64,000 nt of DNA, from assembly GCF_022602565.1 (NCBI RefSeq), contig NZ_JALBCV010000007.1, positions 99,085-163,084 of the forward strand, written 5' to 3'. Position 1 is the stretch's first letter; each line of letters starts with the position of its first letter. Position numbers and translations under genes: made by a program. Source of the stretch: Rosenbergiella metrosideri (GTDB lineage: Bacteria > Pseudomonadota > Gammaproteobacteria > Enterobacterales > Enterobacteriaceae). The notes beneath the pieces are model-generated. The model made no database searches, was not told the DNA's origin, and saw nothing but the letters and a program-made list of their open reading frames with translations. This document shows, piece after piece, positions 38,840 through 49,314 of the stretch.

Positions 38840-39169
38840 ATTCGGGATAGATTGAGGTTCACCGTTGACGTAAAGCGCTAATTAGCATAAAAGGTTATCA
38901 ATTTTTAAGAACCTTAAGCACTGAGTTTAATAAATCATCACTCAAAGAGGCTGGATATAGTACTATAAGAGCGACTGACAGGAACGCTTCCCGGTCTATG
39001 CTGGTGAAGAGTTGCTGATAAATCATTTAATTGGTTGCCAAATGGTCTGGAGTGTTGAGATAATTTTTCACCTGACTCTTGTTACATGCTTATGAGGTCT
39101 CAGTTTCTGTCCCGTTGTCTATAGTGACTATGGGGTATCATCAACGAATTCTTAGTAGTACCGATAAAA
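38840..39169. other. 330-base noncoding interval between hofQ and aroK
   Basis: No credible gene. A sigma-70-like promoter candidate lies at 38865-38893 (TTGACG, 17 bases, TAAAAG). The rest, about 270 bases, would be a long aroK leader; I see no T-run terminator for hofQ and no recognisable RNA family. Confidence 0.5.
38865..38893 (+). promoter_or_regulatory. Candidate sigma-70 promoter for aroKB
   Basis: TTGACG (5 of 6 to TTGACA) and TAAAAG (4 of 6 to TATAAT) at 17-bp spacing, about 280 bases before aroK. Inferred only from sequence. Confidence 0.4.
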
Positions 39170-39691
39170 ATGGCAGAGAAACGTAATATCTTTCTGGTTG
39201 GGCCTATGGGTGCCGGCAAAAGCACTATTGGTCGTCAGTTAGCTCAACAACTGAATATGGAATTTTATGATTCCGATCAAGAAATTGAGCGCCGTACCGG
39301 GGCTGATGTGGGTTGGGTCTTCGATGTTGAAGGCGAAGAAGGCTTCCGGGATCGTGAGGAAAAAATCATCAATGAGTTGACTGAAAAGCAAGGCATTGTC
39401 TTAGCGACAGGCGGCGGTTCAGTTAAATCTCGTGAGACACGTAACCGCTTATCGGCTCGTGGCGTCGTTGTGTATCTTGAGACGACTATTGAGAAACAAC
39501 TGGCTCGGACACAACGTGATAAACGTCGTCCTCTACTGCAAGTTGATTCTCCTCCGCGTGATGTTCTAGAAGATTTGGCGGGTGAGCGTAATCCTCTGTA
39601 CGAAGAGATTGCTGATGTGACCATCCGTACTGATGAGCAGAGCGCAAAAGTCGTCGCCAATCAGATCATCCATATGTTAGAAAACAATTAA
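39170..39691 (+). CDS. aroK: AroK, shikimate kinase I
   Basis: Phosphorylates shikimate at the 3-hydroxyl in aromatic amino acid synthesis. 173 residues, as E. coli, near-identical through [22 protein letters not shown]-loop GPMGAGKS at 11-18, shikimate-binding Asp in [13 protein letters not shown] loop and the RRPLL lid. Heads the aroK-aroB-damX-dam-rpe-gph-trpS series. Confidence 0.97.
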   Translation: MAEKRNIFLVGPMGAGKSTIGRQLAQQLNMEFYDSDQEIERRTGADVGWVFDVEGEEGFRDREEKIINELTEKQGIVLATGGGSVKSRETRNRLSARGVVVYLETTIEKQLARTQRDKRRPLLQVDSPPRDVLEDLAGERNPLYEEIADVTIRTDEQSAKVVANQIIHMLENN

Positions 39692-39730
39692 GTTGATATA
39701 CCGCAGTTAAATCAGTTGAGGGTCAGTAAC

Positions 39731-40813
39731 ATGATGCAGAAGATGATGGTTTCACTTGGTGAACGCAGCTATCCCATAACGATTGCCGCGGGCTTATTCA
39801 GTGACTCTGCATCTTACTGGCCACTAACTGCTCATCAATCCGTCATGGTTGTGACAAATGAAACGATTGCACCGCTCTATCTACAGCCCGTTTTAGCACA
39901 ACTTGCCGCGTTAGGGATTAACGCTGACTCCGTGGTATTACCCGATGGTGAGCAATACAAGTCCTTATCAGTACTCGATACCGTATTTACTGCATTATTA
40001 GAAAAGCCACATGGCCGTGACACCACACTCATTGCATTAGGCGGTGGCGTGATTGGTGACATGACCGGTTTTGCTGCAGCTAGCTACCAGCGTGGTGTGC
40101 GTTTTATTCAAATGCCTACCACGCTGTTATCTCAAGTTGATTCATCGGTAGGTGGCAAAACTGCTGTCAATCATCCCTTAGGGAAAAATATGATTGGCGC
40201 GTTCTATCAACCTACCTCGGTTGTCATTGATCTTGATTGCTTAGCAACGTTACCGGCACGGGAGTTATCGTCTGGCTTAGCGGAAGTCATCAAGTATGGT
40301 GTAATCCTCGACTATGCCTTTTTTGAATGGCTCGAAGAGAATATCGAGGCGCTTCGACGCTTAGATCAAAAAGCACTGGCTTATTGTATTAGACGTTGTT
40401 GTGAACTTAAGGCTGAGATTGTTGCAGCAGATGAACGGGAACAGGGTAATCGCGCGCTGTTAAACCTCGGACATACTTTTGGTCATGCTATCGAAGCGCA
40501 TATGGGTTATGGCAATTGGTTACACGGTGAAGCGGTCGCAGCAGGTATGGTCATGGCTGCACGTACCGCCGAACAACTTGGGACATTCAGTGCCTCATTA
40601 ACAGAACGGCTCATCACGCTATTAACGCGTGCCGGACTGCCGGTTAACGGTCCACAGCAGATGTTGGCCGAAGACTACTTACCGCATATGATGCGGGATA
40701 AGAAAGTGTTATCAGGAGAGCTACGTTTAGTCTTACCGACCGGTTTAGGTAAGGCCGAGGTGCGTTCTGGAGTGGGACATGATACTGTTTTAGCTGCCAT
40801 AACTAAGTGTTAG
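39731..40813 (+). CDS. aroB: AroB, 3-dehydroquinate synthase
   Basis: Converts DAHP to 3-dehydroquinate, second step of the shikimate pathway. ATG 39731 is 8 bases after GAGGG; TTG 39716 is rejected. 360 residues (E. coli 362). NAD-binding DGEQYKS and [14 protein letters not shown], substrate loop [17 protein letters not shown], zinc-binding GHTFGHAIE and [10 protein letters not shown] are all present. Confidence 0.97.
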   Translation: MMQKMMVSLGERSYPITIAAGLFSDSASYWPLTAHQSVMVVTNETIAPLYLQPVLAQLAALGINADSVVLPDGEQYKSLSVLDTVFTALLEKPHGRDTTLIALGGGVIGDMTGFAAASYQRGVRFIQMPTTLLSQVDSSVGGKTAVNHPLGKNMIGAFYQPTSVVIDLDCLATLPARELSSGLAEVIKYGVILDYAFFEWLEENIEALRRLDQKALAYCIRRCCELKAEIVAADEREQGNRALLNLGHTFGHAIEAHMGYGNWLHGEAVAAGMVMAARTAEQLGTFSASLTERLITLLTRAGLPVNGPQQMLAEDYLPHMMRDKKVLSGELRLVLPTGLGKAEVRSGVGHDTVLAAITKC

Positions 40814-40890
40814 CTAAGGTAAGACAATAACTAATAATGTCAGCGGGGCCACGTGAGTGGTACTTAGCCGAATACGTATGAGGTGGATCA

Positions 40891-41949
40891 ATGGATGACT
40901 TTCAACCCGAAGATGAATTAAAACCTGACACGAGTGATCGTCCTGCTCCTCGTGGTAAAAAACCTGCACCATCCTCTAAGCTACCTATTTCCAAGCAGCA
41001 TCTGATGATCGCTGTAGGAATCTTGGTACTACTGCTACTGGTTTTAGGCATTGGATCAGCAATGAATAGCTCGTCTAAGCCTAACGAGGCGGCTTCAGGG
41101 CAAGGTAACGAAAGGAACATCGACCTTTCTGGTAATGCGTCAGCAGATAACTCAACGGCTCCAGCGAACGATCAGTCATCACAACAGACTGATACGCAAC
41201 CTGCCGCGCAAACGCCCGTAGCGCCAAGTGACACCACCTCTAATGGGGCGATGGAACCAACGAACGGCGTCTCACAAGATACTCAACCGTCAGCAGAGCA
41301 ACCGGCTGCGGCTTCTCTACCGACCGCTGCGGCAACATTGGATCGTAATGCAAAACTTAGCAATACGACGCAGACGGCTCAGCAACCGACGTCTAGTAAT
41401 GCGTCAGCGCCTATGCCAGCGCATCGTTATGCTCCGAACGAACACCCTGTACGGGCTAAGGCACCTGTCACGCATACAGAGCCTCGCCAGCCGAGCCATC
41501 GTTCTGAAGTCCGTCATGTCGTACCGGAACATCGTGAGTCAGTTAGCCATCGTCAGCCTGAACACAATCAAGTGAAAAAAGCGGTGGCGCCTGTTAAGAC
41601 AGCCGAGAAGCAGGCTCCTGTAACGACGACGACGTCTCAGCCTGCGAAAGCGCCGTCAGCCGCTGCTGCACCGACTCGGGAAGTCGTATCTGGTAAGGGA
41701 TACACCCTTCAGCTGAGTGGCGCAAGTCGTGAAGATACGCTAAATGCTTGGGCTAAACAGCAGAAGCTTGCTAGCTACCAAGTTTATAAAACGACGCGTA
41801 ATGGACAAGCTTGGTATGTCTTGACGACAGGTAATTACAATACGCCTGCAGAAGCCAAAAGTGCTATCTCATCTCTACCAGAAGCGGTAAAAGCTAAGAG
41901 TCCATGGGTTAAACCAATGAGCCAAGTTCGTAAAGAATCAGCTCAGTAA
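40891..41949 (+). CDS. damX: DamX, SPOR-domain divisome protein with His-rich linker
   Basis: Septal-ring protein that binds denuded peptidoglycan. 352 residues, well short of E. coli DamX (428). Cytoplasmic N terminus, membrane segment at about 38-58 (LMIAVGILVLLLLVLGIGSAM region), long Ser/Thr/Ala/Pro/Gln-rich linker, a His/Arg/Pro-rich stretch near residues 175-235, and a SPOR domain at about 268-352. The linker accounts for the shortening. Confidence 0.93.
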   Translation: MDDFQPEDELKPDTSDRPAPRGKKPAPSSKLPISKQHLMIAVGILVLLLLVLGIGSAMNSSSKPNEAASGQGNERNIDLSGNASADNSTAPANDQSSQQTDTQPAAQTPVAPSDTTSNGAMEPTNGVSQDTQPSAEQPAAASLPTAAATLDRNAKLSNTTQTAQQPTSSNASAPMPAHRYAPNEHPVRAKAPVTHTEPRQPSHRSEVRHVVPEHRESVSHRQPEHNQVKKAVAPVKTAEKQAPVTTTTSQPAKAPSAAAAPTREVVSGKGYTLQLSGASREDTLNAWAKQQKLASYQVYKTTRNGQAWYVLTTGNYNTPAEAKSAISSLPEAVKAKSPWVKPMSQVRKESAQ

Positions 41950-41956
41950 TCTCAAT

Positions 41957-41983
41957 AGGGCTGCTCATTGCAGCCCTCGATTT
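41957..41983 (+). terminator. Hairpin between damX and dam
   Basis: AGGGCTGC (41957-41964) / GCAGCCCT (41970-41977), loop TCATT, then CGATTT. It would attenuate rather than stop transcription into dam, since dam has no obvious strong promoter of its own in the next 65 bases. Confidence 0.55.
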
Positions 41984-42044
41984 AAGCGCCAATCTGTTGT
42001 CCGGATAACCGCAACATCTCATAATTAATCTTTGATACGACAAC

Positions 42045-42857
42045 ATGAAGAAACATCGCGCTTTTTTAAAATGGGCGGGAGGCAAGTATCTCCTTTTAGA
42101 CGATATCCAACGCCATCTACCAGAGGGTGACTGCTTAGTAGAGCCTTTTGTGGGCGCGGGGTCAGTCTTCCTCAATACAGACTTCAAAAAGTACTATCTT
42201 GCTGATATTAATAGCGACTTGATTAACCTCTACAACATAATCAAGCACAGCAGTAGTCAATTTATTGCTGACGCTCGCGGCTTTTTTACGCCTGAAACAA
42301 ACAATGCCGAGACCTATTACGCGCATCGTAGTTTGTTCAACCAGAGCAGTGATCCTTATTATCGAGCGCTACTCTTTCTTTACTTGAATCGACACGGCTA
42401 TAACGGGCTCTGCCGCTATAATCTACGCGGGCAATTTAACGTGCCTTTTGGTCGATATGTTAGGCCTTATTTTCCGCAAGCCGAACTTGAGTGGTTTGCA
42501 TTGCGTGCGCAGCAAGCGACGTTTGTGTGCGAATCATATGTTCAAACACTCTCTCAGGTTAAACGAGGATCAGTGGTTTATTGCGATCCTCCTTACGCGC
42601 CGCTTTCACCGACGGCAAACTTCACGGCTTATCATACCAATAGCTTTTCTGCTAAGGAGCAAGCTCTACTCGCAGAATTAGCCCATAAGCTGGCACAAAA
42701 GAAATCGGTGCCTGTGTTAATCTCGAACCACGATACGGAATTGACTCGAAAATGGTATGAAGAGGCTACACTTCATATTGTTACCGCTAGGCGTTCTATT
42801 AGCCGTAGTGCAAAGGGCAGAACTAAGATTGATGAATTGCTAGCACTTTACACCTAA
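42045..42857 (+). CDS. dam: Dam, DNA adenine methyltransferase (GATC)
   Basis: Methylates adenine in GATC; directs mismatch repair and controls SeqA/DnaA timing. 270 residues (E. coli 278). Motif order of alpha-class N6 methylases: FLKWAGGK at 7-14, EPFVGAGS at 33-40 (AdoMet binding) and catalytic DPPY at 181-184, the E. coli position. The last bases of the upstream region lack a good Shine-Dalgarno, which fits low expression. Confidence 0.97.
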   Translation: MKKHRAFLKWAGGKYLLLDDIQRHLPEGDCLVEPFVGAGSVFLNTDFKKYYLADINSDLINLYNIIKHSSSQFIADARGFFTPETNNAETYYAHRSLFNQSSDPYYRALLFLYLNRHGYNGLCRYNLRGQFNVPFGRYVRPYFPQAELEWFALRAQQATFVCESYVQTLSQVKRGSVVYCDPPYAPLSPTANFTAYHTNSFSAKEQALLAELAHKLAQKKSVPVLISNHDTELTRKWYEEATLHIVTARRSISRSAKGRTKIDELLALYT

Positions 42858-42914
42858 TATCGTCGCGGTCACTCAGCAATGCTGAAACTGGAAATCATAC
42901 TCTCGGAGAATTGC

Positions 42915-43598
42915 ATGAAAAATTATTTAATTGCGCCATCCATATTATCCGCCGACTTTGCTCGATTAGGGGAAGATACGGCCAAGGCTATTGCGGCCGG
43001 GGGTGATGTTGTCCACTTCGATGTCATGGATAATCACTATGTCCCCAACCTCACGATGGGGCCAATGGTGTTAAAAGCGCTCCGCGATTACGGTATTACC
43101 GCGCCCATTGATGTACATTTGATGGTGAAGCCTGTCGACGCGCTGATTCCTGAATTTGCTAAGGCCGGTGCAAGTTTTATTACTTTTCACCCTGAAGCCA
43201 GCGAACATGTTGATCGCACAGTGCAATTGATTAAAGAACATGGCTGTAAGGCCGGTCTGGTTTTCAATCCTGCTACACCCCTTACCTACCTGGATTACAT
43301 GTTGGATAAAATTGATATTGTATTATTAATGTCTGTTAATCCTGGATTCGGGGGGCAAAGTTTCATCCCTTCCACATTAAACAAACTTCGTGAAGTGCGT
43401 AAGCGTATTGACCAAAGTGGCTACGATGTCCGTCTGGAGATCGATGGGGGGGTGAAAGTCGACAATATCGCTGAAATTGCTGCGGCTGGCGCGGATATGT
43501 TTGTGGCGGGTTCCGCTATTTTTAATCAACCAGACTACAGAACGGTCATTGCCGAAATGCGTCGCGAAGTGGAGAAAGCCCATGGCTCATTCCACTGA
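42915..43598 (+). CDS. rpe: Rpe, ribulose-phosphate 3-epimerase
   Basis: Interconverts ribulose-5-phosphate and xylulose-5-phosphate. ATG 42915 ([19 protein letters not shown]) after CGGAGAA; the frame's 12 upstream residues are rejected. 227 residues (E. coli 225). Metal ligands in [12 protein letters not shown] and DVHLMV, the [12 protein letters not shown] loop and [10 protein letters not shown] are present. gph begins inside its last 17 bases. Confidence 0.96.
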   Translation: MKNYLIAPSILSADFARLGEDTAKAIAAGGDVVHFDVMDNHYVPNLTMGPMVLKALRDYGITAPIDVHLMVKPVDALIPEFAKAGASFITFHPEASEHVDRTVQLIKEHGCKAGLVFNPATPLTYLDYMLDKIDIVLLMSVNPGFGGQSFIPSTLNKLREVRKRIDQSGYDVRLEIDGGVKVDNIAEIAAAGADMFVAGSAIFNQPDYRTVIAEMRREVEKAHGSFH

Positions 43599-44259
43599 TA
43601 TTCGCGGTATCGCTTTCGATTTAGATGGCACACTCATCGATAGCGCGCCAGGCTTGGCCAGCGCTATCGATTTAATGCTTGCCGATCTGCAACTTCCTGC
43701 TGCAGGCGTTGAAAACGTTATCTGTTGGATCGGTAATGGTGCCGATATTATGGTCACTCGGGCGCTCACTTGGGCGCTTGGTGAAGCCCCAGATGACACG
43801 CAGCTTGCTCAAGCACGCAGCTGTTTCGACCACCACTATCTTCAGACCGCAGAGACGGGGAGTCAGTTGTTTGACCATGTCACTGATGTCTTAACGTCCT
43901 TACAGGCAGAAGACATCCCCCTCGCGATTGTCACCAATAAGCCAACGCCTTTTGTTCGTCCATTATTAGAGAGCTTAGGGATTGATCACTATTTCAGTTT
44001 AATTATTGGTGGGGATGATGTGCCTGTTAAAAAACCTCATCCTGCTGCACTCTTTATGGTACTGGGGCAATTTGGATTACTGACCGAGCAATTACTGTTT
44101 GTCGGGGATTCGCGTAACGATATTCAGGCGGCGAAAGCAGCGGGCGTGCAATCGGTCGGGTTATCCTATGGCTACAACTATGGCGAACCGATCGAAGATA
44201 GCCACCCAGACCACGTTATTCACCAATTTGATCAGCTTATCTCCCTTTTAGGGAAGTAA
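43582..44259 (+). CDS. gph: Gph, phosphoglycolate phosphatase
   Basis: HAD-family phosphatase that clears 2-phosphoglycolate. ATG 43582, 7 bases after GGAG, overlaps the end of rpe by 17 bases; the frame's extension to 43477 is entirely inside rpe. 225 residues, shorter than E. coli (252), mainly in the cap and C terminus. Catalytic DLDGT (Asp13, Asp15), [18 protein letters not shown] and [14 protein letters not shown] motifs intact. Confidence 0.95.
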   Translation: MAHSTDIRGIAFDLDGTLIDSAPGLASAIDLMLADLQLPAAGVENVICWIGNGADIMVTRALTWALGEAPDDTQLAQARSCFDHHYLQTAETGSQLFDHVTDVLTSLQAEDIPLAIVTNKPTPFVRPLLESLGIDHYFSLIIGGDDVPVKKPHPAALFMVLGQFGLLTEQLLFVGDSRNDIQAAKAAGVQSVGLSYGYNYGEPIEDSHPDHVIHQFDQLISLLGK

Positions 44260-44277
44260 TTTCCAGGACAAGAACTA

Positions 44278-45282
44278 ATGACAAGACCAATCGTCTTCAG
44301 TGGGGCGCAGCCCTCCGGCGAACTTTCCATCGGTAACTACATGGGTGCACTACGCCAATGGGTGCAGATGCAGGATGACTATCATTGTATCTACTGTATT
44401 GTTGACCAACACGCGATCACAGTACGTCAAGATGCGACAGCCTTACGTAAAGCTACCCTCGATACCTTAGCGCTATATCTTGCCTGCGGTATCGACCCTG
44501 AAAAATCAACAATTTTTGTCCAATCCCATGTGCCAGAGCATGCGCAACTCTCCTGGGTGCTGAACTGCTATACCTACTTTGGTGAGTTAAGCCGAATGAC
44601 TCAGTTTAAGGATAAATCGTCTCGCTACGCAGAAAATATCAACGCTGGGCTATTTGATTACCCAGTCTTAATGGCCGCTGATATTCTTCTTTATCAAACT
44701 CAGCAGGTTCCGGTCGGCGAAGATCAGAAACAGCATCTTGAGCTGAGCCGTGATATTGCCCAACGCTTTAATGCAATTTATGGCGATATCTTTAAAGTTC
44801 CTGAGCCCTTTATTCCCAAATCGGGCGCTCGAGTGATGTCGCTGCTCGAACCCACCAAGAAGATGTCGAAGTCTGACGATAACCGCAATAATGTTATTGG
44901 GTTACTTGAAGAGCCGAAAGCCGTCGTTAAGAAGATTAAACGTGCCGTCACTGACTCTGATGAGCCACCTGTTGTGCGTTATGATGTAAAAAATAAGCCT
45001 GGCGTATCCAACCTATTGGATATTCTCTCCGGAGTTACGGGTCAATCGATCACTGAACTCGAGAGCGCATTCGAAGGCCAGATGTATGGGCATTTAAAAG
45101 GCGCGGTAGCGGAAGCTGTCTCGGGGATGCTGACTGATTTACAAGCGCGCTACCACCATTTCCGTAATGATGAAGTTCTGCTTAATCAAATCATGAAAGA
45201 AGGTGCGGAAAAGGCGAGTGCACAGGCTAAACAAACGCTTGATAAAGTGTATGAGGCGATTGGATTTGTCGCGCGTCCCTAA
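44278..45282 (+). CDS. trpS: TrpS, tryptophanyl-tRNA synthetase
   Basis: Class I aminoacyl-tRNA synthetase. 334 residues, as E. coli. SIGN variant of the HIGH motif at 17-20, KMSKS in [19 protein letters not shown] and [20 protein letters not shown]. Follows gph by 18 bases and closes the operon series. Confidence 0.97.
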   Translation: MTRPIVFSGAQPSGELSIGNYMGALRQWVQMQDDYHCIYCIVDQHAITVRQDATALRKATLDTLALYLACGIDPEKSTIFVQSHVPEHAQLSWVLNCYTYFGELSRMTQFKDKSSRYAENINAGLFDYPVLMAADILLYQTQQVPVGEDQKQHLELSRDIAQRFNAIYGDIFKVPEPFIPKSGARVMSLLEPTKKMSKSDDNRNNVIGLLEEPKAVVKKIKRAVTDSDEPPVVRYDVKNKPGVSNLLDILSGVTGQSITELESAFEGQMYGHLKGAVAEAVSGMLTDLQARYHHFRNDEVLLNQIMKEGAEKASAQAKQTLDKVYEAIGFVARP

Positions 45283-45305
45283 TATCAACGTACATTCAAT
45301 ATAAA

Positions 45306-45338
45306 AAAAGGCGGTAAATTCTCTTTACCGCCTTTTTT
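45306..45338. terminator. Bidirectional terminator between trpS and tsgA
   Basis: GGCGGTAAA (45310-45318) / TTTACCGCC (45324-45332), loop TTCTC, with TTTTTT on the plus strand and the complementary A-run at 45303-45309 giving T's on the minus strand. Confidence 0.92.
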
Positions 45339-45341
45339 GTA

Positions 45342-46511
45342 TCAATGATTTGCGCGATGCTTAGTAACAAATCCAAGTAATAAGCAGCAGACAAATACCG
45401 TGAGGTAGAGACCATTAGAGGTCATTAACGCGGCGAGTGGTCCATCATGACTCACTATAGGGGCCGTGACGACAAACGTTAACATTGTGCCAACCGTGCC
45501 GCAGGTCAGGATGAAGTTAACCAATTTAGGCGAGGCGACTTTGGTTTGTTGCGAGCCAAGGGTAATGATGGTGGTATAAATCGCGCTAGAGAAGAAACCT
45601 AATGCAGCGATGATGATATGCAGCATATTAGGGTTCTGTGCATGGTTAAACCAATACATCAGTACGGACGCTAATGCCGTGAGTATCACCAGTAATTTCT
45701 GTGAATCGATAAAACGTAATACCACGCTGAACACCCACATACCGACCATATACGCTGTCCAGAAATTACCGACCAGCTGGCCTGCGCGCCCTAGTTCAAA
45801 ACCTAATGTTTTCGTCGCATAATCCGGTACCCAAGCGATAAACCCCAACTGACCAAGAATGTAACATAAGGCCGCGAGTGCAAGTAGGAAGACACCTACT
45901 CCCCATTTCTCTTTCGGTTCGTTTTTTTGTTGTGTATTTTTGGAGAGAATTGGAAATTCGGTGCAGAGGGTAATGATAAAAATAGCGACGTAAATAAGGC
46001 CTATTGCACAGTAGACTAAATACCAAGGTAACTGACGTGATAAGACCGCCGCGGCAATAATAGGGAAGAGCGTTCCGGCCATGCTGAAAAAAGAGTCAGT
46101 AAACAGTAATCTCGCGCCACGTTGACGACCTTCATACAGGTGGGTAATCAAAAACGTCCCTATCGACATGGTGATACCGCTGACGACCCCCAGTATAAAC
46201 ATACAGGCAGAGAAGATGGCGATAGAGTGGGCGGTCACGAGCCCGGCGATTGCAATCAGCATCAAAACAAAACCAAACATTAGCTGTTTTTTTAGCGGGA
46301 CTAATTCCATCAGCCAAGCATTGAGGAAAATTGCGATCAAAATCCCTGCGTTTAAAAACGTGAAGGTATTGCTCATGCTCGTCACTGGGACGTTGAAATA
46401 GTGAGCGATATTATCCATCACCATTCCTGTTACAATCACTAGCGCCCCTGTCAGTGCGTAGGAAAGAAAGCTTATCCAGGTGAGCCCGGTTCTTTTTATT
46501 TGCATCATCAT
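45342..46511 (-). CDS. tsgA: TsgA, major-facilitator transporter of unknown substrate
   Basis: Twelve-segment MFS protein, 389 residues (E. coli 393), with long runs identical to E. coli TsgA ([56 protein letters not shown]). The substrate is not established. Three in-frame ATGs open the gene, so the exact start is uncertain by one or two codons. nir and cysG, its E. coli neighbours, are missing. Confidence 0.94.
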   Translation of the reverse strand: MMMQIKRTGLTWISFLSYALTGALVIVTGMVMDNIAHYFNVPVTSMSNTFTFLNAGILIAIFLNAWLMELVPLKKQLMFGFVLMLIAIAGLVTAHSIAIFSACMFILGVVSGITMSIGTFLITHLYEGRQRGARLLFTDSFFSMAGTLFPIIAAAVLSRQLPWYLVYCAIGLIYVAIFIITLCTEFPILSKNTQQKNEPKEKWGVGVFLLALAALCYILGQLGFIAWVPDYATKTLGFELGRAGQLVGNFWTAYMVGMWVFSVVLRFIDSQKLLVILTALASVLMYWFNHAQNPNMLHIIIAALGFFSSAIYTTIITLGSQQTKVASPKLVNFILTCGTVGTMLTFVVTAPIVSHDGPLAALMTSNGLYLTVFVCCLLLGFVTKHRANH

Positions 46512-46768
46512 TAATATCCGTTAAAGGAATAGTCCGAAGAGTGAAGCGCACGATTGTAATGCCATCGCATCGGTTTATAAATAATGATGCTCACATTGAC
46601 GAGAATATTTAATCAATTAACACCACCACGCAAGAAAAAACACTATTAGCCATATTTTATGCTGTGGTTAGCGAGATATAAGTCAGGAAATCGCTAGCGG
46701 TAGGGCGCTGATACTCCTTACAATCACCCACAGTATTTATTCCATCTAAGTTAAGGACACGCGCACCT

Positions 46769-47332
46769 ATGTTAAAAAAAACACTGGCTACAGCATTAAC
46801 ACTGCTTTCGTTAGCCGCCACGGCTCAACATGCGATGGCTGACACGCATGTGTTAATGACCACCTCTGAAGGGAATATTGAATTAACCTTGAACGATGAC
46901 AAGGCGCCAGTCACCGTTAAAAACTTTCTTCAATACGTCAACAGTGGTTTCTATAACAACACCATTTTCCACCGTGTAATCCCAAGCTTTATGATTCAAG
47001 GCGGTGGGTTCACGGCCGATATGCAGCAGAAATCGACCCAAGCGCCAATTAAGAACGAAGCGGATAACGGCTTACGCAACACCCGTGGCACCATTTCTAT
47101 GGCGAGAACGGCGGATAAGGATAGTGCGACCAGCCAATTCTTTATCAACGTTGCTGATAATGCGTTTCTTGATCATGGCCAACGCGATTTCGGCTATGCC
47201 GTCTTTGGTAAAGTGACTAAAGGGCTGGATGTGGCAGAGAAAATCTCCCATGTCGAAACGACTAATAATGGGCCTTATCAAAATGTACCAGCTAAGCCTG
47301 TCACAATCCTTTCTGTAAAAGTCTTACCTTAA
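46769..47332 (+). CDS. ppiA: PpiA, periplasmic cyclophilin-type peptidyl-prolyl isomerase
   Basis: 187 residues (E. coli 190). Signal peptide at 1-24 ending QHAMA, then the cyclophilin domain: [29 protein letters not shown] with the catalytic Arg, and [14 protein letters not shown]. Acts on proline bonds in the periplasm. pabA follows; E. coli fic between them is absent. Confidence 0.96.
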   Translation: MLKKTLATALTLLSLAATAQHAMADTHVLMTTSEGNIELTLNDDKAPVTVKNFLQYVNSGFYNNTIFHRVIPSFMIQGGGFTADMQQKSTQAPIKNEADNGLRNTRGTISMARTADKDSATSQFFINVADNAFLDHGQRDFGYAVFGKVTKGLDVAEKISHVETTNNGPYQNVPAKPVTILSVKVLP

Positions 47333-47339
47333 TAGATAT

Positions 47340-47369
47340 CCAAGCACTGCTTAGGGCGTGCTTGGAACC
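47340..47369 (+). terminator. Hairpin downstream of ppiA
   Basis: 8-bp stem CCAAGCAC (47340-47347) / GTGCTTGG (47358-47365) with a 10-base loop, then AACCTTT. Weak T-tract. Confidence 0.55.
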
Positions 47370-47414
47370 TTTAGCGTCAGATAATACGATTACCTTCTCA
47401 AACTAAGAAATCAT

Positions 47415-47990
47415 ATGCTGTTAATCATAGATAACTATGACTCTTTTACTTGGAATCTTTATCAATATTTCTGCCAATGCGGCATAGAAGTAAAGGTTAT
47501 CCGTAACGATGCGATTACACTCCAAGAGATGGAAGCGCTGGGAATGAGTCACCTTGTGATCTCGCCCGGACCTTGTACGCCTAACGAAGCAGGAATTTCA
47601 CTGGCGGCTATTCAATATTTTGCGGGTAAGTTGCCTATCTTAGGGGTTTGTTTGGGCCATCAAGCGATAGCCCAAGCATTTGGCGGTAAAGTAATCCGTG
47701 CGTATCAAGCCATGCACGGTAAAACCTCGGTGATTCGTCATAATGGGCAAGGGCTATTTTCACAGCTCCCAAACCCTCTTACCGTTACCCGCTATCACTC
47801 TCTAATGGTTGATACCTCCTCGCTACCTGGTGAGTTAGAAGTCACTGCGTGGGTGGAAGAAGAAGGAGGCAAAACAACGATTATGGGGCTTCGTCATCGA
47901 CACCTTGAGATAGAGAGTGTGCAATTCCATCCAGAAAGCATTCTGAGTGAACAAGGCTTATCGTTACTGAATAATTTTATTAGCCGATGA
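47415..47990 (+). CDS. pabA: PabA, aminodeoxychorismate synthase glutaminase subunit
   Basis: Supplies ammonia from glutamine to PabB for p-aminobenzoate, a folate precursor. 191 residues (E. coli 187). Class I glutamine amidotransferase triad: Cys79 in GVCLGHQ, with His and Glu in FHPES near the C terminus; oxyanion [11 protein letters not shown]. argD starts 69 bases downstream behind its own operator. Confidence 0.95.
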   Translation: MLLIIDNYDSFTWNLYQYFCQCGIEVKVIRNDAITLQEMEALGMSHLVISPGPCTPNEAGISLAAIQYFAGKLPILGVCLGHQAIAQAFGGKVIRAYQAMHGKTSVIRHNGQGLFSQLPNPLTVTRYHSLMVDTSSLPGELEVTAWVEEEGGKTTIMGLRHRHLEIESVQFHPESILSEQGLSLLNNFISR

Positions 47991-47993
47991 TTA

Positions 47994-48032
47994 ATTGATT
48001 TAATATGCATTATAAATGTATATTTATTCCAT
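47994..48032 (+). promoter_or_regulatory. Tandem ARG boxes (ArgR operator) upstream of argD
   Basis: Two 18-bp boxes, 47994-48011 and 48015-48032, separated by exactly 3 bp. Each matches 14 of the 16 defined positions of WNTGAATWWWWATTCANW. The pair is the standard hexameric ArgR operator, which implies arginine repression of argD. Confidence 0.85.
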
Positions 48033-48050
48033 CACACTCTCGCCTACTAA

Positions 48051-49277
<1,227 letters not shown>

Positions 49278-49285
49278 CTTGCTTG

Positions 49286-49314
49286 CCCTGAGTTGTCTAC
49301 TGCTCAGGGTTTTT
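49286..49314 (+). terminator. Terminator of argD, overlapping the 3' end of yhfK
   Basis: 7-bp stem CCCTGAG (49286-49292) / CTCAGGG (49303-49309) followed by five T. The loop contains the yhfK stop codon (complement of CTA at 49297-49299), and the right arm encodes the last yhfK codons on the other strand. Confidence 0.82.

Noticed and set aside
39277-39660. 127-codon open frame antisense to aroK
   Set aside because: Ser/Arg-rich shadow of a near-identical aroK sequence.
43477-43581. Extended N terminus for Gph
   Set aside because: Fully inside rpe; the Shine-Dalgarno and homology support ATG 43582.
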